Positions 16,022-24,771 of a DNA stretch of 64,000 bases are shown one piece after another. The stretch is taken from positions 248,001 to 312,000 of the forward strand of contig NZ_JABMJG010000008.1 in the NCBI RefSeq assembly GCF_013376045.1. The letters are read 5' to 3'. How positions within the stretch are numbered: the first letter of the stretch is position 1; each line of letters begins with the position of its first letter. The notes under the pieces were generated by a model. That model searched no databases. It was not told where the DNA came from and saw nothing but the letters and a program-made list of their open reading frames with translations. A program made the translations under genes and the position numbers. This DNA comes from Variovorax sp. SG517. GTDB lineage: Bacteria; Pseudomonadota; Gammaproteobacteria; Burkholderiales; Burkholderiaceae_C.

Positions 16022-17449
16022 TCAGGAGAGAGTGGAAGCGGATTGCGCAAGCCGGCCGGCGGCCCAGGGTGCGAGGCCCGGCTCGCCCAGGTCCCAGTAC
16101 AGGCCGGCCATGATCTGCAGGCCCTCGCGCGCCAGCGGCGCGAGCAGGTGCTCGTTGGGCGCGTGCTGCGCGCATGCGGGGTACGAATGCGGCACCCACA
16201 GCGTGGGCAGCCCGAGCAGGTCGGCGAAGACGTCGTTGGGCAGCGAGCCGGCGAGATTAGGCAGCAGGTCCAGGCGCTGGCCGCTGCTTTCCTCGATGGA
16301 CCGGCGTGCCCAGCCCACCCAGGGGTTCTCCACGTCGAGCCGTGTCGCGGCACCGGTCAGCGTGACCTCCACCTCGACCTGGCCGAAGCCGTGCGCATCG
16401 AGGTGCGCGCGCACGATCTTCCGCAGGTCCTGCCACGGCGTGCCGACCACGAAGCGCAGCTGGCAGTGCGCCACGGCTTCCGAGGGAATCGCGTTGACGG
16501 GCCGCTGCGGCGAGCCCGCGCCGAGCGCCAGCACCTCGATGGTGTTCCAGGCCACCAGCCGTTCGGCAGGGCTCAGGCCGGGCTCGCCCCAGCTTTCGTC
16601 GACCTCGGGGTCGTCCGCGCCGCCGCCGATGGCGATGCTGGCCAGCGCATTGCGCACCGCCTGTGTCACCGGCGGCGGGCGCAGCGCCTCGACGAGGATG
16701 CGCCCGCGCGCATCGACCAGCGATGCCACCGCATGGCTGACGACCGTGCCGGGGTTGACCAGCACGCCGCCCCAGTTGCCCGAGTGGTAGCCGCGCGGCC
16801 GGGCGCGCAGCCTCAGGCTGAAGTTGACCGCACCCCGCGAACCGAGGAACAACGTGGGCCGAGCGGCGCTCACGCGCGGGCCGTCGCTGGCGATGAACAG
16901 GTCGGCGCGCAGCTTGTCGCGCTGCTGCTCGCACACTGCGTGCAGGCCGGGCGAGGCGGCTTCCTCGCCCATCTCGACGAGCCAGGTCACGTTGTAGCCA
17001 AGCCTGCCGCCGCGCGCCTCCAGCGCGGCCGCGAGGCCGCCGAGGTTGATGCTGTGCTGGCCCTTGTTGTCGGCCGTGCCGCGCCCGTACCAGCGTTCGC
17101 CGCGCGCCGTCAGCGCCCAGGGGGCGAGGCCCTCTTCCCAGTGCGCGTCCTGCCCGCTGACCACATCGCCGTGGCCGTAGGTCATCACCGTGGGCAGGGA
17201 CGGATCCTCGACGCGGCGTGCGATGAGGAAGGGACCGCCGCCGGGCACCGGGTTGGCGACCACCTCGCAGGCGAAGCCGAGTGCCACGAGCGGCGGAATC
17301 ATCTCCTCGCGCAGGTAGGCCTCGAGTGCGGGCGTGGCGGCGCCGGTGTCGCTCTCGGTGCGGAAGGCGACGCGGCGCTGAAGGTCGGCGAAGAAGCCGC
17401 CTGCGTCGAAATAGGCGGCTGCAGCGGCGAGGCTGTCTTTGCGTGGCAT
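16022..17449 (-). CDS. M20 family metallopeptidase / amidohydrolase
   Basis: 475 residues. VMTYGHGDVVSGQD has the first metal histidine and its aspartate, GRGTADNKGQH the bridging aspartate, and LVEMGEEAASPGL the catalytic and metal-binding glutamates, as in the M20 dipeptidase and ArgE/DapE group. A dimerisation insert lies roughly at residues 210 to 370. I use the ATG at 17449; an in-frame ATG at 17476 is also possible, and neither has a good Shine-Dalgarno sequence. The enzyme should hydrolyse a peptide or N-acyl amino acid in the cytoplasm. It is divergent from a LysR regulator and leads the operon with the Bug receptor. Confidence 0.82.
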   Translation of the reverse strand: MPRKDSLAAAAAYFDAGGFFADLQRRVAFRTESDTGAATPALEAYLREEMIPPLVALGFACEVVANPVPGGGPFLIARRVEDPSLPTVMTYGHGDVVSGQDAHWEEGLAPWALTARGERWYGRGTADNKGQHSINLGGLAAALEARGGRLGYNVTWLVEMGEEAASPGLHAVCEQQRDKLRADLFIASDGPRVSAARPTLFLGSRGAVNFSLRLRARPRGYHSGNWGGVLVNPGTVVSHAVASLVDARGRILVEALRPPPVTQAVRNALASIAIGGGADDPEVDESWGEPGLSPAERLVAWNTIEVLALGAGSPQRPVNAIPSEAVAHCQLRFVVGTPWQDLRKIVRAHLDAHGFGQVEVEVTLTGAATRLDVENPWVGWARRSIEESSGQRLDLLPNLAGSLPNDVFADLLGLPTLWVPHSYPACAQHAPNEHLLAPLAREGLQIMAGLYWDLGEPGLAPWAAGRLAQSASTLS

Positions 17450-17526
17450 GAAGGAGGTCCTTGTCTGTCTGTCCATCGGGTGGAGCAAGTACAAGGCCTG
17501 AAGGCCGATGCTTCCAGCATCGTTTT

Positions 17527-17553
17527 GGCAAGCTACCATTGCCTTGAAGGCAA
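17527..17553. promoter_or_regulatory. LysR-type operator candidate with repeated half-sites
   Basis: GGCAA at 17527, TTGCC at 17539 and GGCAA at 17549 form overlapping inverted repeats; the inner one, TTGCCTT-G-AAGGCAA at 17539-17553, is perfect. The two GGCAA half-sites are 22 bases apart, two helical turns. The site lies between the divergent M20 and lysR-type genes, 16 bases before the regulator's ATG. Confidence 0.5.
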
Positions 17554-17569
17554 CACCCAGGGCTTCGCC

Positions 17570-18538
17570 ATGACGCTACCGCTCCTCAGCATCCCGATGC
17601 GGCACTTCCTCGAAGTGGCGCGCAGCGGCTCGGTCAACCAGGCGGCGGCGCGCCTCTTCGTGGCCTCGTCGGCGGTCAGCCGGCAGATCGCCAAGCTGGA
17701 GGCCAGCCTTGGCACACCGCTCTTCGAACGGCATGCACGCGGCATGGCGCTCACGGCCGCCGGCGAGCGGCTGGCGGCGCACCTGCGCAATGCGCAGATC
17801 GACATCGAGCAGGTGATCGAACAGGTGCGCGACCTCGGCGGCCAGAGCGCGCGGCGCATCCGCATGGCCTGCACCGAAGGCTTCGCGGGGCACTTCATGC
17901 CGCTGGTGATGCGCAGCTTCGAATCGGCCAACCCCGGCTGCCAGCTGGAGCTGCACGTGGGCTCGCCCGACGGCGTGAGCGCGCTGCTGGCACGCGGAGA
18001 GACCGACATCGCGCTCAAGTACGTGGTCGCGCCCGAGCCCGGCCTGAAGATCGAGCACTCGGCCACCGCGCCGGTGTATGCGGTGCTGCGACCCGACCAT
18101 CCGCTGGCGCGCCAGCGCGTGGTGTCGGTGGCCGAGGCGGTGCGCTATCCGCTGGCCGTGGGCGACAAGGGCGTGACCGCCCGCCAGCTCTTCGACCAGG
18201 CCTGCAGCCTGCAGGGGCTGCAGTACCGCGCGCTCTTCGTGAGCAACTTCTCGTCGGTACTGCTGCCGCTGCTGCGCACGCCCGACGTGATGCTGTCGGG
18301 CCTGGTCACGGTGATGCACCTGATCGACGAGGGCACATTGGTGGCCCGGCCGTTCGCGGAAGCGCCGCTGCAGCAGCGCCAACTGCAGGTGCTGGCGCTC
18401 GAAGGCCGCACGCTGCCGCCGCTGGCGCAGGACTTCGTTCGGCACCTGGTCTCAGCCATCGCCGGCGCGGGGCGCCGCAAGCTGGGACGCCCGCAGGCTT
18501 CCGGCGCAACGAAGAAAGAGTTCAGCCCAGGGCGTTGA
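17570..18538 (+). CDS. LysR family transcriptional regulator
   Basis: 322 residues. Residues about 8 to 65 form the winged helix, with NQAAARLFVASSAVSRQIAK as helix-turn-helix, and the substrate-binding domain begins near residue 95 (ARRIRMACTEGFAGHFMPLV). It is divergent from the M20-Bug operon, with repeated half-sites between them, so it likely controls that operon and itself. Its last 17 bases overlap the 3' end of the convergent NAD(P)-binding protein gene. Confidence 0.87.
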   Translation: MTLPLLSIPMRHFLEVARSGSVNQAAARLFVASSAVSRQIAKLEASLGTPLFERHARGMALTAAGERLAAHLRNAQIDIEQVIEQVRDLGGQSARRIRMACTEGFAGHFMPLVMRSFESANPGCQLELHVGSPDGVSALLARGETDIALKYVVAPEPGLKIEHSATAPVYAVLRPDHPLARQRVVSVAEAVRYPLAVGDKGVTARQLFDQACSLQGLQYRALFVSNFSSVLLPLLRTPDVMLSGLVTVMHLIDEGTLVARPFAEAPLQQRQLQVLALEGRTLPPLAQDFVRHLVSAIAGAGRRKLGRPQASGATKKEFSPGR

Positions 18539-19184
18539 TGTCGGCCGGATCGAGGACCGGCTTCGGCGCGCCGTTGCGCGCCACCGCCAGCATCGCGCGC
18601 CCCACCTTCTCGGTGGTCGTCACACGGTTCGGCCAGAGGCGGAAGGCCAGCCCGAGCACCGGCTTGAGCACGACGATGGCCGCGTCGTACAGCGGCGTCT
18701 TCGAGCGGATGCCGTGCAGCGGCTGGATCATGCCGGGGCGGAACATGTAGGCCGCCTTGAACGGCAGGCGCAGCAGCGCGTTCTCGGTCGCGCCCTTCAC
18801 GCGCGCCCACATGCTGCTGCCGCGCTCGCTGCTGTCGGTGCCGGCGCCCGTCACATAGGTGAAGGTCATTCCCGGGTTGAGCCGCGCGAGCACGGTGGCT
18901 GCCGCCAGCGTCAGGTCGTAGGTGATGCGCCTGTACTCGGGCTCCTTCATGCCCACCGACGACACGCCGAGGCAGAAGAAGCACGCATCGAAGCCTTGCA
19001 ACTGCGATTCGATGTCGCCGTAGTCGTACATGTTCCTGTGGACCAGGTCGCGCAGCTTCGGGTTCTGCTGCCCCGTGGGGTTGCGGCCGATTGCGACGAC
19101 GCTTTCCACGTCGGGCGCCAGCAGGCACTCGCGCAGCACGCCCTGCCCCACCATGCCGGTGGCGCCGAAGATCAGGACTTTCAT
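18522..19184 (-). CDS. NAD(P)H-binding epimerase-like protein
   Basis: 220 residues forming an atypical short-chain dehydrogenase Rossmann fold. VLIFGATGMVGQGVLREC is the nucleotide-binding GxxGxxG loop, and FFCLGVSSVGMKEPEYRRI and FTYVTGAGTDSSERG follow the pattern of NmrA/semialdehyde-type proteins. The catalytic YxxxK of true epimerases is not evident, so it may be a binding or sensor protein. It shares a strand with the thioredoxin-like gene upstream, 18 bases away. Confidence 0.75.
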   Translation of the reverse strand: MKVLIFGATGMVGQGVLRECLLAPDVESVVAIGRNPTGQQNPKLRDLVHRNMYDYGDIESQLQGFDACFFCLGVSSVGMKEPEYRRITYDLTLAAATVLARLNPGMTFTYVTGAGTDSSERGSSMWARVKGATENALLRLPFKAAYMFRPGMIQPLHGIRSKTPLYDAAIVVLKPVLGLAFRLWPNRVTTTEKVGRAMLAVARNGAPKPVLDPADINALG

Positions 19185-19202
19185 GGGAAGGACTCCGGCC
19201 GG

Positions 19203-19592
19203 TCAGACCGCGAAGACTGCGGGCTTCTTGTTCAGCACGGCCAGCAGCAGGTCGACGTCGAGGCTGGAGGGCTGCGGCGCCTGCAGCGCCGAGAGCATGC
19301 GCGAGAGCGTTTCGGCATGCGGCAAGAGCGGCCCCAGGAAGCGCGTGCCGTCGGCGCCGGCGACCAGCAGCGTGGGGAAGGTCTCGACGTCGAAGGCGTC
19401 GGCGATGTCGGCGTGGTCCTCGATGTCGACCCAGGCGAAGCGGAACTGCGGATGCGCGCGCGCCACTTCCTGGAGCAGCGGCCGGTAGTCGCGGCAGGTG
19501 CCGCACCATTCGGCGCAGAGGCAGACGACCCAGGGCGCGTCGCCGGCCGGATCGGCGGATGGAGTGCTTGGAAGGCTTGGAAGAGCGCTCAA
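19203..19592 (-). CDS. Thioredoxin-fold protein
   Basis: 129 residues. VVCLCAEWCGTCRDYRPLLQ gives the active-site WCGTC pair of redox cysteines, and VETFPTLLV holds the cis-proline of the fold. There is no signal peptide, so it acts in the cytoplasm. The tail after residue 95 is longer than in a standard thioredoxin and shows no known domain. It could be a general disulfide reductase; a dedicated partner is not apparent. Confidence 0.82.
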   Translation of the reverse strand: MSALPSLPSTPSADPAGDAPWVVCLCAEWCGTCRDYRPLLQEVARAHPQFRFAWVDIEDHADIADAFDVETFPTLLVAGADGTRFLGPLLPHAETLSRMLSALQAPQPSSLDVDLLLAVLNKKPAVFAV

Positions 19593-19694
19593 GGCTGATG
19601 CGTCGGTGGTGTGATCGGAAGGCCGGATGGTGCGGCCGGGAGGTCGTGGCTATTATGGACAAAGCCCTCCCGCAGGGTACAGGAGACTCGCACG

Positions 19695-20033
19695 ATGAAC
19701 ACCACGACCGCCCCCGCATCTGCCGTCGATCCGCGCCAGTTCAAGAGCTTCGCGGAGTTCTATCCCTTCTACCTGACCGAGCACGCCAATCTCACCTGCC
19801 GGCGGCTGCACTTCACCGGCTCGACCATCTCGCTGCTGTGCCTGCTGGCGCTGATAGTCACGCTCAATCCGTGGTGGCTGCTGGCGGGCCTCGTGGCGGG
19901 TTACGGCTTCGCCTGGGTCGGGCACTTCGGCTTCGAGAAGAACAAGCCGGCCTCGTTCAAGCGGCCGCTCTATTCCTTCATGGGGGACTGGGCGATGTAC
20001 CGCGATGTCTGGCTGGGGCGGGTGAAGATCTAG
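19695..20033 (+). CDS. Mpo1-like (DUF962) membrane protein
   Basis: 112 residues. FAEFYPFYLTEHANLTCRRLHFTGS, two hydrophobic helices and FAWVGHFGFEKNKPASFKRP show the conserved His residues of the DUF962/Mpo1-like family. The yeast member Mpo1 is an iron-dependent dioxygenase that alpha-oxidises 2-hydroxy fatty acids, so a lipid-oxidising role is possible. AGGAG lies nine bases before the ATG. Its stop codon overlaps that of the convergent YihY gene (ctag). Confidence 0.8.
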   Translation: MNTTTAPASAVDPRQFKSFAEFYPFYLTEHANLTCRRLHFTGSTISLLCLLALIVTLNPWWLLAGLVAGYGFAWVGHFGFEKNKPASFKRPLYSFMGDWAMYRDVWLGRVKI

Positions 20034-21241
20034 ATCAAGAGCACGTCGCCCAGCCTCAGGGAGCGCAGCGGCCCCTTCTGCCAGAGGTCCTCGAGCGGCT
20101 CGGCCCGGGGCATCAGCAGTTCCTTCAACAGCGGTTCGATCGGCGTCGAGGGATCGGCCAGCAGCACGTAGCGCGGGTCTTCATTGGCGGGCTCTTCCGC
20201 CAGCGGCGCGATCCAGTCGAGCGCCACCAGCGTCTCGAGCACCGGCGCCAGTTGCAGTGCATCGACGCGCATGCGCGTCACCAGTTCGGTCGCGCCCATG
20301 CCTTTGGCCGGCGTGGCCTGCGCGCGGGCCAGGTGCTGCAGCGTTTCCATGGCAAGTTGCATGGGCCATCCGGCGGAGCCTCCGCGCCGCGCGACACCGG
20401 TCAGCAGACTGGGCAGGTAAGCCGCGATGACCGCGCCCAGCAGCACGATCACCCAGGCCACGTAGATCCACACCAGCAGGATCGGCACCGTGGCGAAGGC
20501 GCCATACAACACCGAGTAGGTCGGCACCAGGCTCAGGTAGTAGCCCAGCACGCGCTTAGCGATCTCGATGGCCGCGGCCACGAAGATGCCTCCGGCCCAC
20601 GCATGCGACCAGCGCACGTTGGTGTTGGGCACGTAGTGGTAGAGCGACGCCATGCCGACCGCGAGCAGCATGAACTCGAAGGTGTCGAAAAACAGCTTCA
20701 CCATGCCGCGCCCCACCACGTCGCTGGTGGCCGAGACCACGTAGGAAGTGGTCGAGAGACTCACCGCGAGGATGATCGGCCCCAGCGTGATGGCCGCCCA
20801 GTAGATCAGCACCCGCTGCGCGAACGGCCGCGGCGAGCGCACGCGCCAGATATTGTTGAGCGTCTTGTCGATGGTGAGGATCAGCGCGATGGCGGTGATC
20901 AGCAGCACGATCAGGCCCGCGATGCCCAGCCCGCTGGCCTTGCTCGCGAACTGGTTCAGGTAGCCCAGCACCTGCCGCGCGATGTTGTCGGGAATCAGGC
21001 TCTCGATGAGCCAGCGCTGCAGGCGGCCCTGCATCTTCGCGAACATCGGGAACACCGTGAAGAGAGCCAGTGCCACCGTGAAGAAGGGCACCATCGCGAT
21101 GGTGGTCGTGAAGGTCAGGCTGCTGGCCGTGAGGCCGAGCCGGTCTTCGCGGAAGCGCTCGCCCAGCACCGCTGCGGTGTTGCGCCACGGAAAGCGAGAA
21201 AGATCCCTCCAGAGTTGCCTGCGATTCATGGCCGGTATCAT
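20030..21241 (-). CDS. YihY/BrkB family inner membrane protein
   Basis: 403 residues with about six membrane helices in the first 290 residues, including SSLTFTTTIAMVPFFTVALA, LTIDKTLNNIWRVRSPRPF and the GAFATVPILLVWIYVAW signature. The cytoplasmic tail of about 115 residues has a winged-helix look (ATELVTRMRVDALQLAPVLETLVAL). This family was once misnamed ribonuclease BN; its function is still unclear. An in-frame ATG at 21229 is an alternative start, and neither has a strong ribosome site. Confidence 0.85.
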   Translation of the reverse strand: MIPAMNRRQLWRDLSRFPWRNTAAVLGERFREDRLGLTASSLTFTTTIAMVPFFTVALALFTVFPMFAKMQGRLQRWLIESLIPDNIARQVLGYLNQFASKASGLGIAGLIVLLITAIALILTIDKTLNNIWRVRSPRPFAQRVLIYWAAITLGPIILAVSLSTTSYVVSATSDVVGRGMVKLFFDTFEFMLLAVGMASLYHYVPNTNVRWSHAWAGGIFVAAAIEIAKRVLGYYLSLVPTYSVLYGAFATVPILLVWIYVAWVIVLLGAVIAAYLPSLLTGVARRGGSAGWPMQLAMETLQHLARAQATPAKGMGATELVTRMRVDALQLAPVLETLVALDWIAPLAEEPANEDPRYVLLADPSTPIEPLLKELLMPRAEPLEDLWQKGPLRSLRLGDVLLI

Positions 21242-21276
21242 GCCATCCGCCCTTTTCGCAGCGCCCGCCGCCCACC

Positions 21277-21684
21277 GTGTCCGACAACCCGCTTACTCCA
21301 TCTTCCGTCCGCGCCACCCGCTGGGCCGCCGTGGGCAGCGTCGTCGGCCTGATCGTGCTGGGCCTGGCCTGGGAACTGTGGCTTGCGCCTCTGCGGCCCG
21401 GCGGTTCGCTGATGGCGCTGAAGGTGCTGCCGCTGGTCGTTCCGCTCGCGGGCCTGTGGAAGAACCGCATGTACACCTACCGCTGGGTCAGCCTGATGAT
21501 CTGGCTCTATTTCACCGAGGGCGTGGTGCGCGTCTGGAGCGACACCAGCGGCGTGAGCCAGGTGCTCGCGCTCGTCGAGGTGCTGCTGTGCCTCGTGCTC
21601 TTCGCCGCCTGCGCCTGGCATGTGCGGCTTCGCCTGCGCCACGCCAAGAACGCTGCCCGCCAACTGGAGGCTTCCGCCCAATGA
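21277..21684 (+). CDS. DUF2069 membrane protein
   Basis: 135 residues with four predicted membrane helices, starting with a GTG. LKVLPLVVPLAGLWKNRMYTYRW followed by LIWLYFTEGVVR-like sequence (here SLMIWLYFTEGVVRVWSD) is typical of the small DUF2069 family of proteobacteria. No function is known. It is divergent from yihY, and its stop overlaps the start of the FAD oxidase gene (ATGA), so the two are coupled. Confidence 0.8.
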   Translation: MSDNPLTPSSVRATRWAAVGSVVGLIVLGLAWELWLAPLRPGGSLMALKVLPLVVPLAGLWKNRMYTYRWVSLMIWLYFTEGVVRVWSDTSGVSQVLALVEVLLCLVLFAACAWHVRLRLRHAKNAARQLEASAQ

Positions 21685-23108
21685 CTTCTTCCACCGACCT
21701 GATCGAACAACTGCGCGCCATCGTCGGCGCATCGCATGTGCTGAACGAGGGCGACCTCACCGCCTACGAGCAGGACTGGCGCAAGCGCTCGCGCGGCAAG
21801 TCGCTGGCCGTGGTGCGCCCGGCCAACACGCAGCAGGTGGCCGACGTGGTCAAGGCCTGCGCCGCGGCCGGCACGGCGGTGATTCCGCAGGGCGGCAACA
21901 CCGGCCTCGCGGTCGGCTCCATTCCGGACGACAGCGGCACGCAGGTGGTGCTGAGCCTGCAGCGGCTGAACGCGATCCGCACCATCGACGCCGCCAACCT
22001 CACCATGACGGTCGAAGCCGGCTGCATTCTTCAAACGCTGCAGGAGACGGCCGAGAAAGCCGGCTACCTGTTCCCGCTGAGCCTCGCGGCCGAGGGCAGT
22101 TGCACCATCGGCGGCAACCTCGCGACCAACGCGGGCGGCACGCAGGTCGTGCGCTACGGCAACACGCGCGAGCTGTGCCTGGGCCTGGAGGTGGTCACGC
22201 CGCAGGGCGAGATCTGGGAAGGCACCAGCGGCCTGCGCAAGGACAACACCGGCTACGACCTGCGCGACCTGTTCGTCGGCAGCGAGGGCACGCTGGGCAT
22301 CATCACCGCGGCGACCATGAAGCTCTACCCGCTGCCCGCCGCGCAGCTCACCGCCTGGGCCGCGGTGCCATCGCTCGACCATGCGGTGACCCTGTTGGGC
22401 CTCGCCCACAAGCACCTGGGCTCGGGCCTCACCGGCTTCGAGGTGATGGGCAAGTTCGCGCTGAGCCTGGTCGACAAGCACATGCCCCAGCTGCGCGTGC
22501 CCTTCATTTCCGACGATGCAGTGCCCTACTGCGTGCTGCTGGAGAACTCCGACAGCGAATCCGAAGACCACGCCCGCGCGCGCTTCGAAGCGCTGCTCGA
22601 AACCGCCTTCGAAGACGGCTGCGTGACCGACGCGGTGGTTGCCGAGAACCTCACGCAGGCGCACCAGCTGTGGTACATCCGCGAGAGCATTCCGCTCGCA
22701 CAGGCCGAGGAAGGCCTGAACATCAAGCACGACATCTCGATCCCTGTCTCGCGCATCCCGGCCTTCGTTCAGGAAACCGATGCACTGCTGGCGCGCGAGA
22801 TCGCCGGCGTGCGGCTGGTCAACTTCGGCCACCTGGGCGACGGCAACCTGCACTACAACGTGCAGGCGCCGGAGAACGTCGATACCAAGGCCTTCCTGAA
22901 GAACGAGGAGGAGCGCATCAACACGCTGGTGTACGACGCGGTCGAGAAGTTCGGCGGCTCGTTCTCTGCCGAGCACGGCGTCGGCTCGCTCAAAGTCGAC
23001 AAGCTCGAGAAGCACAAGTCGCCGGTGGCGCTGGAGATGATGCGGGCGATCAAGCGGGGGCTTGATCCGAAGAACATACTGAATCCGGGGCGGGTGATCC
23101 GGGTTTAG
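21681..23108 (+). CDS. FAD-linked oxidase (D-lactate / glycolate dehydrogenase type)
   Basis: 475 residues. The N-terminal FAD-binding PCMH domain shows VIPQGGNTGLAVGSIPD and GGNLATNAGGTQVVRYGNTRELCLGLEV; the C-terminal FAD-oxidase domain has NFGHLGDGNLHYNV and SAEHGVGSLK, with the histidines near the flavin. Relatives oxidise D-lactate, glycolate or D-2-hydroxyglutarate and pass electrons to the chain. Length and motifs fit GlcD or D-2-hydroxyacid dehydrogenases; the precise acid cannot be read. It is translationally coupled to the DUF2069 gene. Confidence 0.85.
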   Translation: MTSSTDLIEQLRAIVGASHVLNEGDLTAYEQDWRKRSRGKSLAVVRPANTQQVADVVKACAAAGTAVIPQGGNTGLAVGSIPDDSGTQVVLSLQRLNAIRTIDAANLTMTVEAGCILQTLQETAEKAGYLFPLSLAAEGSCTIGGNLATNAGGTQVVRYGNTRELCLGLEVVTPQGEIWEGTSGLRKDNTGYDLRDLFVGSEGTLGIITAATMKLYPLPAAQLTAWAAVPSLDHAVTLLGLAHKHLGSGLTGFEVMGKFALSLVDKHMPQLRVPFISDDAVPYCVLLENSDSESEDHARARFEALLETAFEDGCVTDAVVAENLTQAHQLWYIRESIPLAQAEEGLNIKHDISIPVSRIPAFVQETDALLAREIAGVRLVNFGHLGDGNLHYNVQAPENVDTKAFLKNEEERINTLVYDAVEKFGGSFSAEHGVGSLKVDKLEKHKSPVALEMMRAIKRGLDPKNILNPGRVIRV

Positions 23109-23143
23109 GACCAATCCAGGGTCAGCCCGCCAGGAGGATCGGC

Positions 23144-23389
23144 CTACTGCAGATCGGGGCCGCTGCGCCGCACATCTTCGAGCACGGGCCTGACCAGGGC
23201 AGCGCCCGCCAGTGCCCACAGCGTGAGCGCCTCGTCGAACGCACGCACATGGCGGGGATCTTCGCCCAGCCAGTGGATCAGCTGGCTTGCATGGTCACGC
23301 GAAGGCGTGTCATGCAGCCGACAAAAAAGCGCCCACGCGGTGTCGACGGCCGTCTTCGTGCAAGCCGGGGTCCTCTCGACCATCGCCAT
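23144..23389 (-). CDS. Stand-alone FecR N-terminal-like (DUF4880) mini-protein, copy A
   Basis: 81 residues from the ATG at 23389 (GAGG upstream at ten bases); 79 if the ATG at 23383 is used. The core TAWALFCRLHDTPSRDHASQ, then WLGEDPRHVRAFDEAL and LWALAGA, matches the cytoplasmic sigma-binding N-domain of FecR-type regulators. There is no membrane helix and no periplasmic domain. It begins 25 bases after the monooxygenase stop, so it ends the exporter-monooxygenase operon. A paralogue of the same size follows the sigma factor gene at 53570. Binding of the locus's ECF sigma is the natural guess and is untested. Confidence 0.6.
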   Translation of the reverse strand: MAMVERTPACTKTAVDTAWALFCRLHDTPSRDHASQLIHWLGEDPRHVRAFDEALTLWALAGAALVRPVLEDVRRSGPDLQ

Positions 23390-23414
23390 CGTCGGCCGCC
23401 TCACCCGTGGCCGG

Positions 23415-24716
23415 CTAGACCCGGACCGCCTGGGCGTCGTCCCGCGCGGTGTTGCGCGTGCGCGATTGGGCGGCAAGCAGCGCGTTGCCGATTTCCCCGG
23501 TACGCACGGAAGTGACCGAAAGCAGTGTGTCGCTCAGGCCGTGGCTGTCTTCGCACGCGCCCTGCAGGTAAATGCCCGGATGGAAGTCGGGCGATGCCTT
23601 CAGGCGGTAGTAGCGATCAACCTCGTAGCCGCCGAGGTAGGGGGTGAGCGGCAGCAGCAAGTCCTTGTGCTGGTCGCGCGCGTAGCCGGTGGCCAGCACC
23701 ACCGCGTCGTAGCGCACGGTGCTCTCGCGCTGCAGGTCGCGGTCGAGCAGCGTCAGGTGAACGCCGTCCGCGGAGGCGCGTACCGAGCGCACCTCGTGCT
23801 GGCGCAGCATGCGCAGGCGAGTTCCGCGCGCCACCTTCTGGTCGTAGAAGACCTTGTAGATCTGCTGGATCAGGTCGAGGTCCGCCACCGCGTAGTTGGT
23901 CTGCGAGAACTCGTCGAGCAACGCGGCGCGCTCGTCGCTGTCGCGGCTGTACATGTAGTCGGTGTAGTCGGCGTTGAACACCTCGTTCACGAACGGGCTG
24001 TCGTCCGAAGGCCGGATGGAACGCGCGCGCATGATCAGGTCGACCTGCGGCGCGCCCGGGCGGCCCTGCAAGTCCATGAAGATCTCCGCCGCGCTCTGGC
24101 CAGCGCCCACGATGGCCACCCTGCGGGCCTGCGGATGCCCCGCCATGTCCTTCAGGTAGCTGCTCGAATGGAAGACACGCGGGTCGTCGCGAAGCGCGCG
24201 GAAGCACTCTGGAATGTTGGGCACGCCACCGATGCCGACCACCAGGTTGCGCGCGAGCCGCTCCTGCACCCGGCCGCTTCCGTCGCGCGAGCGCACGCGC
24301 AGCAGCGACACCTCGCCGCCCTGCTTCTCGGGCAGCACCTCGAACACTTCCTCGCCGTAGCGGCAGGCGTCCTCGAACTGGCCCGCGGCCCAGCCCAGGT
24401 AGTCGTTGAACTCATGGCGGCTCGGGAAGAAGCTCTTGAGGTTGATGAAGTCCGTCAACCGCCCCTTCTCGTACAGGTAGTTCACGAAAGTGAAGCGGCT
24501 GGTCGGGTTGCGCAGCGTCGCCAGATCTTTCAGGAACGAGATCTGCATGTGCGCCTGGTCCAGCAGCATGTGCGGATGCCAGGCAAAGCTGGGCTGCCGT
24601 TCGATGAACAGGGCGTCCAGCGGCTTGGCGCCGTGGCGCTTCTCATCGATTGCGATGGCCAGCGCGACGTTCGACGGGCCGAAGCCGATCCCGATCAGGT
24701 CATGGATGTGCTGCAT
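23415..24716 (-). CDS. L-ornithine N5-monooxygenase (PvdA/SidA family)
   Basis: 433 residues. LIGIGFGPSNVALAIAI is the FAD-binding motif, VAIVGAGQSAAEIFMDL the NADPH site, and VLATGYARDQHKDLL the late TGY motif. FAWHPHMLLDQAHMQISFLKDL is the well-conserved substrate-side stretch of ornithine and lysine N-hydroxylases. The enzyme adds a hydroxyl to the side-chain amine of ornithine, giving the precursor of a hydroxamate iron ligand. It lies in an operon with a PvdE-like exporter (55 bases upstream) and the DUF4880 mini-protein. Ornithine, and not lysine, is favoured because a formyltransferase of the hydroxyornithine type is encoded nearby. Confidence 0.9.
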   Translation of the reverse strand: MQHIHDLIGIGFGPSNVALAIAIDEKRHGAKPLDALFIERQPSFAWHPHMLLDQAHMQISFLKDLATLRNPTSRFTFVNYLYEKGRLTDFINLKSFFPSRHEFNDYLGWAAGQFEDACRYGEEVFEVLPEKQGGEVSLLRVRSRDGSGRVQERLARNLVVGIGGVPNIPECFRALRDDPRVFHSSSYLKDMAGHPQARRVAIVGAGQSAAEIFMDLQGRPGAPQVDLIMRARSIRPSDDSPFVNEVFNADYTDYMYSRDSDERAALLDEFSQTNYAVADLDLIQQIYKVFYDQKVARGTRLRMLRQHEVRSVRASADGVHLTLLDRDLQRESTVRYDAVVLATGYARDQHKDLLLPLTPYLGGYEVDRYYRLKASPDFHPGIYLQGACEDSHGLSDTLLSVTSVRTGEIGNALLAAQSRTRNTARDDAQAVRV

Positions 24717-24771
24717 GCGATTTCAACTCCTCGGTGCTCTGTGTGTTGGATGCGGATGAACGGGCGGTGCC

